DNA of 64,000 nucleotides, from assembly GCA_905182985.1 (NCBI GenBank), contig CAJJDN010000144.1, positions 197,389 through 261,388 on the forward strand. The letters are read 5' to 3'. Below are positions 14,445 to 27,127 of the stretch, in pieces. The number at the start of each line of letters is the position of its first letter. Position 1 is the stretch's first letter. A program made the translations under genes and the position numbers. The stretch is from Paramecium sonneborni (Eukaryota > Ciliophora > Oligohymenophorea > Peniculida > Parameciidae). The notes under the pieces are model-generated. The model saw only the letters and a list, made by a program, of their open reading frames with translations, searched no databases and was not told where the DNA came from.

Positions 14445-15210
14445 TTTTGATTATAACTACATATTAAGTTAATATAACTCATAAATAAATTCTAAGAAAT
14501 TATTTTTATACTAATATTTTCATTATTTTAAAACAATTAAAGACATTATTCTATTATTCATAATATAATATAATAGAAAGAAACTTAATTAATAGTTTAA
14601 TGTATTAGAAATGATTATCGTTTTATTAGATTGCTTAATAAATGATATGGTTTGGTTCAAATATTCATTTTTGATATTAAATCTTAATACTTTTAGTTGT
14701 TCTAGATATATCTAATTAATCCTACATATATTTGGATATTAAAATATTCTTTCAACTAAATTTTTATTGTAACTTAATATATAAAGTACATTTTCAAACT
14801 CCATTCTTTTTTCTTGATGTCTTATATATCATAATTTTTAAAATTTTACCAAAATATTTATTTTTACAGAATGATTTAGCTCAAACTATAATTATTTGTT
14901 TTAAACTATTTAGGATCTCATTTTTCAAAAAAGAATTATTATCATCCAATCAAAGAATAAACTTTCGATATCTAATATTATTATTAGAATATGAATTTCT
15001 AATTCTCAAAAATAATTCTTATAAAGTAAATTCTAACATATATTTCTAAAATCTAAATTTTTTTAAAATATTGAGGTCTTTTAATTATTCAAATAATTAA
15101 TAAAAAGGATTACAAATCTATCCAACATTTATTAGTAAATATTTCTTTATCGATTTGACAAGATTAATTTGATATAATTTTTGATTGTTTATTAATAAAT
15201 TTATATTATT
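14445..15210. other. Non-coding or degraded stretch between small gene and duplicated block
   Basis: The plus strand has an open frame (14675-15172) without an ATG start and of Phe/Ile/Leu-rich, chance-like composition. The minus strand has protein-like pieces in a single frame (MLEFTLQELFLRIRNSY, LDDNNSFLKNEILNSLKQ, KNKYFGKILKIMIYKTSRKK) separated by TGA codons. Neither is a supportable intact gene; the minus-strand pieces could be an old pseudogene. Confidence 0.35.
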
Positions 15211-16596
15211 TTAGAATATATTTTTATATAAAAATTTATTATTGTTCGAAAATGCAGCTTGCTCTTAATTATAAATTTGAAATAAATAGATAATAAATTG
15301 GTTATTGTATTGGTGATTAGTTAGTATCATCTAAATTTAAAAATATTAGATTATTAATAATAAATTTAAATTATATAAAAAAGTGAGGGGAAATAAATAA
15401 TTTGAAATAGATAGTATTATATTTTGAATAAGAAATCCATTTAATGGAAAGTACAATGATTATTTTTATAGAAAGAAAAGATTTAAATATTATATATAAT
15501 TATATATAATTATTATTATAATATAATTAACGATTATTATTACATATTATAAGATATATTATAATTAGTTAATGAACGTCAATGATTTTTGATTTACACA
15601 AAGTTATGGTGTGGTTTGAATAAGACTTTATTGTAAATGAGATCTAAGCCAAATAAGGTCGCAAATAATATGGCATACATAGAGACAAGTTCGAATTTGG
15701 AGAGTAATGCTTGAAAGCCATAGACATGTTATTCATAGATAAAATAATGAAGTCCTATTTAAATATATAAAATATATATACCATAAATACTAAAATAGAG
15801 TATAACATAGGTAAAGTAAATGAGGCCCTTGATTCTCATCTTTAAATGAGGTTGTTTTTCAAATTGGTTGAGTTACCTAAAAATAATTATATCTGTTACA
15901 TTAAAATCCAGTTTCCTCCATGAACATAAAACATAAGAATCATGTCAATTTAACTAACATCTCTGTCAGCAAATATTAGTTTTGGATCTATAAGGAACAT
16001 TGTCCAAAACATTGTCATTACAATAAATATAATTGGGTTCATGCATTGATATGCATAATGAGTAAAGGTATGATGTCTTGGAATGTTGATAAGCCATCCT
16101 CTTCTACGAATGAACTTTATGTCTTCAACAATTTATGGAATAAGAAAAGAGTACATGCACAAATTACTAATATTTGTCAAGTACTTTATTTAGTTCCAGA
16201 ATTCTTCAATTGATTTTGAATCAAAATTGATATACATAAAGTATGTGTGCACAAACAATTGCACTAAATGTATAATTGTTGGAATCATTTAAGTTTAATA
16301 TTATTAATGACTTTAAGAAAAATTAATTTTCTTTTTAAATTGTTTACTCTAATCCAATATATTCAAATGAGATCATTAAATTATCTAATCATTTTTCTAT
16401 CTATTTTATAGTTTTTTATTTATAAGCATTAGAATTAATGATTAAATTAAAAACACCAATTTTTATAAACTCAATGGATTTAAACAAATCTTAATCTCAT
16501 TTAATGTTTGTCAAAAAATAATATTATTATCATCATTTTTACTACTTTAATATAAAAATAAAAGATTTTATAATTTTTGATTAATAATTTCAATTA
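15211..16596. repeat. Direct repeat copy 1 (1,386 bp) ending at the N at 16597
   Basis: Bases 15211-16596 recur at 16598-17983 at a constant offset of 1,387. I found no difference at any place compared. The copies abut a single N. Sequence outside the pair is not repeated. This is the pattern of two contigs joined by a placeholder although their ends overlap. Confidence 0.9.
15579..16288 (-). CDS. FAR-17a/AIG1-like multi-pass membrane protein, copy 1
   Basis: ATG at 16288, a 23-nt intron at 15877-15899 (GTAACAG...TTTTAG), TGA at 15581-15579; 228 aa after splicing, a normal length for the family. About six hydrophobic segments are visible. Two short motifs fit AIG1/ADTRP proteins, which are integral membrane hydrolases of fatty-acid esters of hydroxy fatty acids: IKYLTNIS near residue 36, holding the Thr expected as nucleophile, and MFYVHGGNWILM near residue 135, holding the His. 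Family assignment rests on these motifs and the topology; the enzymatic role is an inference. The same gene appears again at 16966-17675 in what is probably an assembly duplicate. Confidence 0.65.
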
Positions 16597-16597
16597 N
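16597..16597. other. Single-N assembly joint between two copies of one sequence
   Basis: The base is N. The 1,386 bp before it equal the 1,386 bp after it, so the joint is probably an unmerged contig overlap rather than a real gap. Confidence 0.85.
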
Positions 16598-17983
16598 TTA
16601 GAATATATTTTTATATAAAAATTTATTATTGTTCGAAAATGCAGCTTGCTCTTAATTATAAATTTGAAATAAATAGATAATAAATTGGTTATTGTATTGG
16701 TGATTAGTTAGTATCATCTAAATTTAAAAATATTAGATTATTAATAATAAATTTAAATTATATAAAAAAGTGAGGGGAAATAAATAATTTGAAATAGATA
16801 GTATTATATTTTGAATAAGAAATCCATTTAATGGAAAGTACAATGATTATTTTTATAGAAAGAAAAGATTTAAATATTATATATAATTATATATAATTAT
16901 TATTATAATATAATTAACGATTATTATTACATATTATAAGATATATTATAATTAGTTAATGAACGTCAATGATTTTTGATTTACACAAAGTTATGGTGTG
17001 GTTTGAATAAGACTTTATTGTAAATGAGATCTAAGCCAAATAAGGTCGCAAATAATATGGCATACATAGAGACAAGTTCGAATTTGGAGAGTAATGCTTG
17101 AAAGCCATAGACATGTTATTCATAGATAAAATAATGAAGTCCTATTTAAATATATAAAATATATATACCATAAATACTAAAATAGAGTATAACATAGGTA
17201 AAGTAAATGAGGCCCTTGATTCTCATCTTTAAATGAGGTTGTTTTTCAAATTGGTTGAGTTACCTAAAAATAATTATATCTGTTACATTAAAATCCAGTT
17301 TCCTCCATGAACATAAAACATAAGAATCATGTCAATTTAACTAACATCTCTGTCAGCAAATATTAGTTTTGGATCTATAAGGAACATTGTCCAAAACATT
17401 GTCATTACAATAAATATAATTGGGTTCATGCATTGATATGCATAATGAGTAAAGGTATGATGTCTTGGAATGTTGATAAGCCATCCTCTTCTACGAATGA
17501 ACTTTATGTCTTCAACAATTTATGGAATAAGAAAAGAGTACATGCACAAATTACTAATATTTGTCAAGTACTTTATTTAGTTCCAGAATTCTTCAATTGA
17601 TTTTGAATCAAAATTGATATACATAAAGTATGTGTGCACAAACAATTGCACTAAATGTATAATTGTTGGAATCATTTAAGTTTAATATTATTAATGACTT
17701 TAAGAAAAATTAATTTTCTTTTTAAATTGTTTACTCTAATCCAATATATTCAAATGAGATCATTAAATTATCTAATCATTTTTCTATCTATTTTATAGTT
17801 TTTTATTTATAAGCATTAGAATTAATGATTAAATTAAAAACACCAATTTTTATAAACTCAATGGATTTAAACAAATCTTAATCTCATTTAATGTTTGTCA
17901 AAAAATAATATTATTATCATCATTTTTACTACTTTAATATAAAAATAAAAGATTTTATAATTTTTGATTAATAATTTCAATTA
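16598..17983. repeat. Direct repeat copy 2 (1,386 bp) starting after the N
   Basis: Second copy of 15211-16596. Unique sequence begins at 17984, directly after the shared end. Confidence 0.9.
16966..17675 (-). CDS. FAR-17a/AIG1-like multi-pass membrane protein, copy 2
   Basis: Same start, 23-nt intron (17264-17286) and stop as the copy at 15579-16288, shifted by 1,387 bases. No base difference was seen between them. Two tandem paralogues would be expected to carry at least intergenic substitutions, so this is most likely the same gene assembled twice; count it once unless read depth shows otherwise. Confidence 0.6.
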
Positions 17984-18085
17984 AATACAATTTAAAAATC
18001 ATTAAAAAATAAATGCACTACTAAATTATACAATAATAACTTAATTATATATATTTATATATGATTCTAAGTAAATTGTATAAAA

Positions 18086-20438
18086 TCAAGGAGACTAATC
18101 TTAATAATCTTATTAATCAAGTAATTAAACTTATAATGGAATTTCCATGATTTCATCTTACTCATTGCATTATTCATCTTCTTCAATAATTTTTTATAAT
18201 TCTATATAATCCTCTTCATCATCATTCATTTTAGATTTAACCTTTTCTAAATTACCTTCTTCTTCATCTGAACTTGATGCTATTAATAATATATAGATTT
18301 ACCTTCAACTGAATTTTCATTTTCATTTTCATTTTCAATTTCTTCTTCATCACTATTTACATCATTTCTAAATCTTACAGAATCTCCATCTGATTAATCT
18401 CTTCTTTCACTAAATGGAAAATTAGAAAGAGTCATAAGTGATCTTCCTTATTAAACAACTGATTATTCACTAAAATATAATTATTAATAATAAATACTTA
18501 TCATCAGGTTCACTAGATGACTCTTCTCTTGAATCAGATTTTTTAATAAATTTTTACACATTCATTTTAAATAAGCAATAACTACCATCATTATTTTGAA
18601 TTAATTTAATTCTATCATGACTTTAATAATTTTTATTATAATTAGAAATCATTTTCTTAATAAAAATTAGATTAGATGGTTTAGTTTTTTTACTCAAAAA
18701 AATTCTTTTATGTTTTGTCAAATGGTATAAAATACCTTTATAATCAGTTCTATGTGGTCTTTATTCTGTTTATTCTTATTCTTCTTTTTCAAATTCAGGT
18801 TCTTAAAATGCAACTTTCAAATTCTTTTTATTATTTTATTCTTTTCTCGGTTCTTATATTTATTTTTCTATTTCATTTTATGTAATCAAATTTTTTAATG
18901 ATTTTGTTTTTTTAAGTGTTGGATTAGCATTATTATCTTAATTTCTTCTCCTTCTTTCTTCATTTTAATCTTCCTAATCACTAATATGATTAATATTGTC
19001 TTTTTTTTCATCTTGATCATCTACTATATAATTAACTTCAGTAGTATTAGTGAGATTATTTTAATTATCTCTATTCTCATTTTTAAAACTTATTTCATTA
19101 AATTTTTATACAGATTATTGAATTAATACTTTTGGATTAACTTTATCTGGTTCTTAAGTAATAGTTGTATTATTGTCTGCTTATTCTTATTATTCATTCA
19201 TTTTTTGTAAAAATTATTCATATATTTCAGTCTTATTAACTTAACTATGAATATAATCTTTAACTTCTTTTGAACTCCATGCATCACTTATTACTTTATT
19301 AAATTCTTCATAAATTGGTAATGCATTTTTTAATTCTGTAACAGATTAATCATCTGATAAGTGTTTCATATATTATATTATTGTTCTATGAATAGTATCT
19401 ATACTTTTATCAATATTAACATTATCTACTTTAGGAATTAAAAATTCATCAGCTTTTTCCATAAACCATTTTTAAATCAATCTAATATTTTAAAAATTCT
19501 CAACATATTTATTATGTCTGGAATCTAAAGTCATATATTTTGATCTCACAGCAAAGCGTTCTTTATGTTTTGATTCTTTTTTTATGCATATTGCAAATGG
19601 TAATACTTTGTTATACTTTTTCATAATTTTCATCATAAACATAGGTGTTAAATGTACTCCTTCAATGATAATTGATTCCATTTTTTCATAAAAAGTATTA
19701 ATTACATGTTCTAATCTCTATTAAACTAATTCACATTATGCCTTATATCCTTTGATTATTCTCCTTTAATCACTAATATTTAGATCAGGTAATGTTTTGC
19801 CAGCTTCATAAGTACTTGCAAATAAAACAGGGTTTTATTCTTTTGATAAAAAATTTCTCATTATATGTCTTATAGAATCCGTACTAAACAATTTAGATTG
19901 ATTATACCTTAAGACTGTAGAAATTCCAAATCTTGAAGCTAAAATACTGCTTGCTGTGCTTTTACCAGTACCCGAAGTACCACCAAATAATATTATGAGT
20001 GGCTATTTTTTCTCTGTTAAACTCCATGCAATCTAAAAATCTTCCTTATAAAGGTCTTCTTTTTCTCGAATATATTTTTTCTCAAATACTGAATTAAATA
20101 CTAATTCTTTAAAGTGTTTTTCAGTTATTGTGGCTGAATTTAATTATTTATTAGATTATCCATTTATTGGTTGATGGTTCTTTTATTTATCAAAATTTTC
20201 TAAAAGTATTGAGTGTTTTTGTACCCAACAATTTACTGAATATCATTTCAAAGATTTTTTCACAAAGAGAATATGAATGAGCTGCTTTGCATCCACTAAT
20301 TTGCAAGATTATTTTTAACTTTTCTTTATTAATTTTACGAACTATAATTGGTAAATTGAATACTTTGCTATTTTTATTTATCATTTGATGTACTATCTTT
20401 GAGCACAAATATTACATTCTAATCAACATGATAAACAT
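18086..20438 (-). CDS. 2-phosphoglycerate kinase/LPA1-like P-loop protein with acidic tail, 750 aa
   Basis: Four introns (20200-20224, 19884-19907, 18470-18497, 18280-18302; all TAG) give an exact frame from ATG 20438 to TGA 18088-18086. Residues 20-70 carry the N-terminal module found in plant LPA1 and archaeal 2-phosphoglycerate kinases ([20 protein letters not shown]). Residues 140-152 form the P-loop ([12 protein letters not shown]), followed by [10 protein letters not shown] and the conserved ASTYEAGK segment; [11 protein letters not shown] follows the helical part. After about residue 400 the protein turns into a long Glu/Asp/Asn/Gln-rich tail. Relatives phosphorylate 2-phosphoglycerate or affect inositol phosphate levels; the substrate here is not shown. 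A second ATG at 20451 lies in another frame, so I chose 20438, the start that makes the total length divisible by three. Confidence 0.8.
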
Positions 20439-20751
20439 TTGAAGCACTCATTTATAAATTAATTTTTTAGTATTAATAATTCTATATATTATAAAATAAA
20501 AGATTTATCCACTTTATTAAATATAAAATACAAACATCCTTAAAACTAAATTACCAAGTCTGTCGTAAACAATATTATGATGGTTAAAATAATATATTGA
20601 AATCTTCAAGTTTTTAAAATAAATTTAAAGAATATAATATATTTACTATTCAAAAGTCATGTTTACTGTCTAAAATTATTTACTATACAAAAATCGATTT
20701 CATTACATATTTATTCCTATATTAATTTTACGACATTTCCAATGGCTATTA

Positions 20752-22107
20752 CTCAATCTTTTTTTTCAAACACTTAGGATACAAAGTTTCCTACTTGGTG
20801 TTATGAAAAATGTTGTTGCGATAATTAATCGATCACCTATTCAGCTCATCTTAACATTTAAATAAATAATGGTAAATGGAAAAAGAAACTTCTCTTTATA
20901 ATAAACGACTATCTGATAACTAAGACAAAATAAGTAAACTATATAACTATTTTTAGAATAACTTAAAATGGATATGTTATCTAAACTCGACATTAAAAGT
21001 TGTAAAGAATCCAAGAGAGTAAACAAGTACTCTCTTCCTATCATAAAGTGAGAATCAAATAACTATAAATGGAGATGTTGAAAACTTACTAAAAACAATT
21101 AAACGATATACAATTTAGGAGGAATTTAAGTTGAAATTCTAACTCATAAAAAAAATAGGATAAGGTGCCTTTGCAGAGGTATTTTCGATTTATATATAAT
21201 TTTAGGTTTATTCAGCCAAGAATAAATAATCAGAGGATTACTTTGCAGTAAAGATGTTCGAAAAATCATATTTAAAATCGAACTTAGACTTATAATCATT
21301 ACAAAAAGAAATTAAAGTATTACGAACAATATATCATGAATCTTGTGTGATATTATTAGAATTATATGAAACACCATGTTATATCTATATAGTAATGGAA
21401 TTATTAAAGGGTGGAAATCTTAGTCAGTACCTAGATAAGTACACACCTCTTTCTGAAAAATAGACAGCATAAATTGTCTATAATTTATTGATATCTCTTA
21501 ATCATATAAATAATTTTGGAATTTTTCATCGAGACTTAAAACCAGATAATATAATTTTTCGTGAAAAAGGTAATTTGGATTCTCTCTGTGTAACTGATTT
21601 TGGATTGGCTGATTTCTATAATAAAGAAGCCAAATATTTATTCAGTAGATGTGGTAGTGTTGGATTTGTTGCTCCTGAAATTTTACATGATTGTGCTTAT
21701 GATTTAAAAATTGATTTATATAGTATTGGAATTATTATGTTTTGTGCTTTAAGTGGATCACAACCATTTGAAGGTAATTCAATGTAGAAAGTTCAATAGA
21801 ATTATAAAGGAGAAGTTAATACTAATAATTTAAATATGAGTTCAAAGGGTTAATAATTTATAAATAGTTTACTTTAACCTAATCCTTAAAAAAGAATAGA
21901 TTTATAATAAGCATTGACTCATTCTTGGTTTTTAGAATAAAATTTAAGTAATAGAAAAGGATTTAAATTAAAAAGTAAGAAATAATCAATAATGAATTAA
22001 AATATAATGTTAACTCCTCCTTTAGGTAGAAATAGTCCTTGTTCAACACCAAGATAACCTAGAAGTCCTATGACTAATCCTACATAATAATCTTCTTTTT
22101 TAATGAA
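20752..22107 (+). CDS. PH-domain CaMK-type protein kinase, copy 1 (3' end cut by N)
   Basis: ATG at 20752; introns at 20934-20956 (23 nt) and 21179-21205 (27 nt), both TAG. The N-terminal 110 residues look like the PH-type module found in many Paramecium kinases (GKWKKKLLFIINDYLITKTK). The kinase domain follows: glycine loop IGQGAFAEVYSAK, catalytic Lys in YFAVKMFEK, FHRDLKPDN, DFGLAD, SVGFVAPEI, and a C-lobe ending in LTHSWFL. All catalytic residues are present, so an active Ser/Thr kinase is expected. The copy breaks at the N at 22108; its missing C-terminus is that of the copy ending at 23597. Confidence 0.85.
20782..22107. repeat. Direct repeat copy 1 (1,326 bp) around the N at 22108
   Basis: Bases 20782-22107 equal 22109-23434 at an offset of 1,327. 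The repeat boundaries fall inside the kinase coding sequence, not at gene borders, which argues for an assembly overlap. Confidence 0.9.
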
Positions 22108-22108
22108 N
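22108..22108. other. Single-N assembly joint inside the kinase gene
   Basis: N between two identical 1,326-bp blocks. Collapsing one block and the N restores a single kinase gene from 20752 to the TGA now at 23597. Confidence 0.85.
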
Positions 22109-23434
22109 CAAAGTTTCCTACTTGGTGTTATGAAAAATGTTGTTGCGATAATTAATCGATCACCTATTCAGCTCATCTTAACATTTAAATAAATAATGGT
22201 AAATGGAAAAAGAAACTTCTCTTTATAATAAACGACTATCTGATAACTAAGACAAAATAAGTAAACTATATAACTATTTTTAGAATAACTTAAAATGGAT
22301 ATGTTATCTAAACTCGACATTAAAAGTTGTAAAGAATCCAAGAGAGTAAACAAGTACTCTCTTCCTATCATAAAGTGAGAATCAAATAACTATAAATGGA
22401 GATGTTGAAAACTTACTAAAAACAATTAAACGATATACAATTTAGGAGGAATTTAAGTTGAAATTCTAACTCATAAAAAAAATAGGATAAGGTGCCTTTG
22501 CAGAGGTATTTTCGATTTATATATAATTTTAGGTTTATTCAGCCAAGAATAAATAATCAGAGGATTACTTTGCAGTAAAGATGTTCGAAAAATCATATTT
22601 AAAATCGAACTTAGACTTATAATCATTACAAAAAGAAATTAAAGTATTACGAACAATATATCATGAATCTTGTGTGATATTATTAGAATTATATGAAACA
22701 CCATGTTATATCTATATAGTAATGGAATTATTAAAGGGTGGAAATCTTAGTCAGTACCTAGATAAGTACACACCTCTTTCTGAAAAATAGACAGCATAAA
22801 TTGTCTATAATTTATTGATATCTCTTAATCATATAAATAATTTTGGAATTTTTCATCGAGACTTAAAACCAGATAATATAATTTTTCGTGAAAAAGGTAA
22901 TTTGGATTCTCTCTGTGTAACTGATTTTGGATTGGCTGATTTCTATAATAAAGAAGCCAAATATTTATTCAGTAGATGTGGTAGTGTTGGATTTGTTGCT
23001 CCTGAAATTTTACATGATTGTGCTTATGATTTAAAAATTGATTTATATAGTATTGGAATTATTATGTTTTGTGCTTTAAGTGGATCACAACCATTTGAAG
23101 GTAATTCAATGTAGAAAGTTCAATAGAATTATAAAGGAGAAGTTAATACTAATAATTTAAATATGAGTTCAAAGGGTTAATAATTTATAAATAGTTTACT
23201 TTAACCTAATCCTTAAAAAAGAATAGATTTATAATAAGCATTGACTCATTCTTGGTTTTTAGAATAAAATTTAAGTAATAGAAAAGGATTTAAATTAAAA
23301 AGTAAGAAATAATCAATAATGAATTAAAATATAATGTTAACTCCTCCTTTAGGTAGAAATAGTCCTTGTTCAACACCAAGATAACCTAGAAGTCCTATGA
23401 CTAATCCTACATAATAATCTTCTTTTTTAATGAA
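22109..23434. repeat. Direct repeat copy 2 (1,326 bp)
   Basis: Second copy of 20782-22107. Unique sequence resumes at 23435, still inside the kinase reading frame. Confidence 0.9.
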
Positions 23435-23597
23435 ATTGGCAGGAAAAAAAATGAGTAACTTTCAACTTGAAGAAGATTCAAGTCCAAGAGATAAAGAATT
23501 ATGTAATACTCAATCCAATTTTTTAAAAAAAGTTGTAATAAGAAAATCTATTTTTAATCATTTAGAACCTCTCAAAAGACATAAAAAAGTAGAATGA
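22109..23597 (+). CDS. PH-domain CaMK-type protein kinase, copy 2 (5' end cut, 3' end complete)
   Basis: This copy lacks the first ten codons or so, starts within the frame at ...KFPTWCYEKCC, and repeats the PH-type module, both introns and the whole kinase domain of the upstream copy. It adds the true C-terminus: a Ser/Pro-rich stretch (SPCSTPRQPRSPMTNPT), then LAGKKMSNFQLEEDSS and a basic end (HLEPLKRHKKVE), closing at TGA 23595-23597. The complete protein would be the N-terminus of copy 1 joined to this C-terminus. The stop is convergent with the MAP kinase gene, 159 bp away. Confidence 0.8.
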
Positions 23598-23756
23598 ATT
23601 CGATAATATTTATAGAAATATTATAATATAATAAATAACATAATTACTTGTTAAAATTAATTATTGATATGAACGAAAATCAAGTTTTGAATGAAAAGAG
23701 AATTATTTGAAAAATATATTATTGTTAATATGATGATGTAAAATAATCTAAATTTA

Positions 23757-25370
<1,614 letters not shown>

Positions 25371-26015
25371 TTCGTTATAAAAATTTTATTATCAAAACAA
25401 AAAATATAAATTATTTAAAAAATCTTCACACTAAATTAATACCTATATAATACTTTTATTAATCTCATATGCTTTAAATTTTCAATTCATTCCACCAATC
25501 TAAATTTAACAAACTTATTTAATAAATTTTTATATAATATCAAACATATATATAACTTCTGTTTAAATTAATAATTTAATAATCTTTCTAACTCACTATA
25601 ATTTATAATTAGATAAACATCATATACTCTCTAATTTTCTTAGATATACTCCTATCTATCAAATTCATATCTTATTCATTTCATTTCAAGTTAATAAAAA
25701 TATCATTAAAGTTTAATATATATTTTCAAATCATTATCAAGATATATTAACTAAAAATAAATAACAACTGTTTTATGATATAAAATCTTCAACTATATCT
25801 TACTTTTAGAAATGATTATAAACATTTAAAAATATTCTTATCATTATTTATTTAGTTTACTAAATTGATGATAATTAAAAAAATTAATAAAAATATTTAT
25901 TGTAACTTTCGTTAAAAATTTTAATGGAAAATAATGATAGATAGAAATGAATATTAAATAGAATATGAGATACTACTATATAGGTTGATGATAATATTTA
26001 TAATTAATCTATATA
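25371..26015. other. Intergenic stretch, no feature seen
   Basis: About 645 bp between the start of the MAP kinase gene and the stop of the next minus-strand gene. AT-rich with short direct repeats only; no closable frame found. It should contain the MAP kinase promoter. Confidence 0.5.
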
Positions 26016-26666
26016 TCAATTTTATTAGGTAGGATTTTATTCAGATTTATTCTAATTTTCTGCCAACTCTTATTATTATAATTTTTATTTTTGATTCATC
26101 TATTGTATACCATTATGAAGTAAGCCGGCTAATTCATTAAGATCATTTTTGATTTCCTGTTATTAGGTATTTGAAAATTAAAATCCATCAACTTAAATTA
26201 CAATTCTTCCATTATTTTAATCAACAGTTCCTGGTTATACTCTTGGTCTTTTTTTTAACAAAAGAAGATTACTTATTAGTATTACCCTAAATTAATGCTC
26301 TCCCAACCAAAGGCATAATTAGAAAATAAAAGCTAGAGTATTAATTAATTCCAAATTGCTAAGAGCAAACCCCGTGATACAAACTGGTAAAGAGCAAAAT
26401 AAATTGAAAAGGCAACAAAATCCATGGTTGTACCAATGTTAGACCATGAATAATCCACTTGCAACAATTGAGCAAACCTAAGAAGCTGTGTTTTCATAAC
26501 TGAAAACTTTAACACATAACACAATATGAATTGCTATTGCACAAGCAGAATAGATAGATACCAGCCCTTTATTTACTTGTCGATGAGTTTCTTCTTCTTA
26601 TTTAAATTATTCTTCAGAAAGTTGAACTTTTTCTTCAACCTTCCCTAAGGTTAATGTCCTCATCAT
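26016..26666 (-). CDS. Multi-pass membrane protein with Gln-rich C-tail, 216 aa
   Basis: This is an intronless frame from ATG 26666 to TGA 26018-26016. A charged N-terminus (about 35 residues, VEEKVQLSEEQFKQEEETHR) leads into roughly four hydrophobic segments between residues 36 and 135 (SIYSACAIAIHIVLCVKVF; VCSIVASGLFMVQHWY; CCLFNLFCSLPVCITGFAL; TLAFIFQLCLWLG). A soluble tail follows that ends in a Gln-rich helix (GIQQMNQKQKLQQQELAENQ). No known family recognised; topology is inferred from hydrophobicity. A second ATG lies one codon downstream. Confidence 0.7.
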
Positions 26667-27127
26667 TATTGTAAAAATATTAATTTGTGTCTTTTACTAA
26701 ATTTCATTTATGAACTTATTAATTAAAAAGATTTAAATCCTTAATCCTCATATTTTAATAAGAGTTTACATATTCATTTATTAGTTTGTAGCAATTATCA
26801 ATAGGTAATCTATAGAACTTAGAAATGACTTAATTAAATGAGAATGTACAATTATAGGATTTTAATAAATATTTACTTAATATTAAGAGGGATTAATATA
26901 AGAATTATTAGTAGATTGTAGAAATTAAATAATCAAAATAAAACATATAATTAAAAATAATTTACAGTTATTTTTATATTTAATTAATAAAAGAATAATA
27001 ATAATTTAAAGTAAATATAAGATCACTTAAAAATAGTTTAACATTTTATGATAACTAAAGGTAATGTATATCATGAAATAAATCTAATTAAAGTTTTTGA
27101 TATTATAATATTTATTAAAATTCTTAA
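26667..27127. other. Divergent intergenic region, no feature seen
   Basis: 461 bp between two divergent starts; presumed shared promoter region. AT-rich and without a recognisable motif or frame. Confidence 0.5.

Noticed and set aside
14732..15172. Plus-strand 105-aa or longer hydrophobic frame
   Set aside because: No ATG start, low-complexity Phe/Ile/Leu composition, and no intron or domain support.
14445..15210. Nuclear insertion of mitochondrial DNA (TGA as Trp)
   Set aside because: The same frame also uses TAA, which would be a stop in mitochondria, so a mitochondrial origin does not fit.
20841..22371. Minus-strand 67-aa frames within both kinase copies
   Set aside because: Antisense of well-supported kinase coding sequence with conserved motifs.
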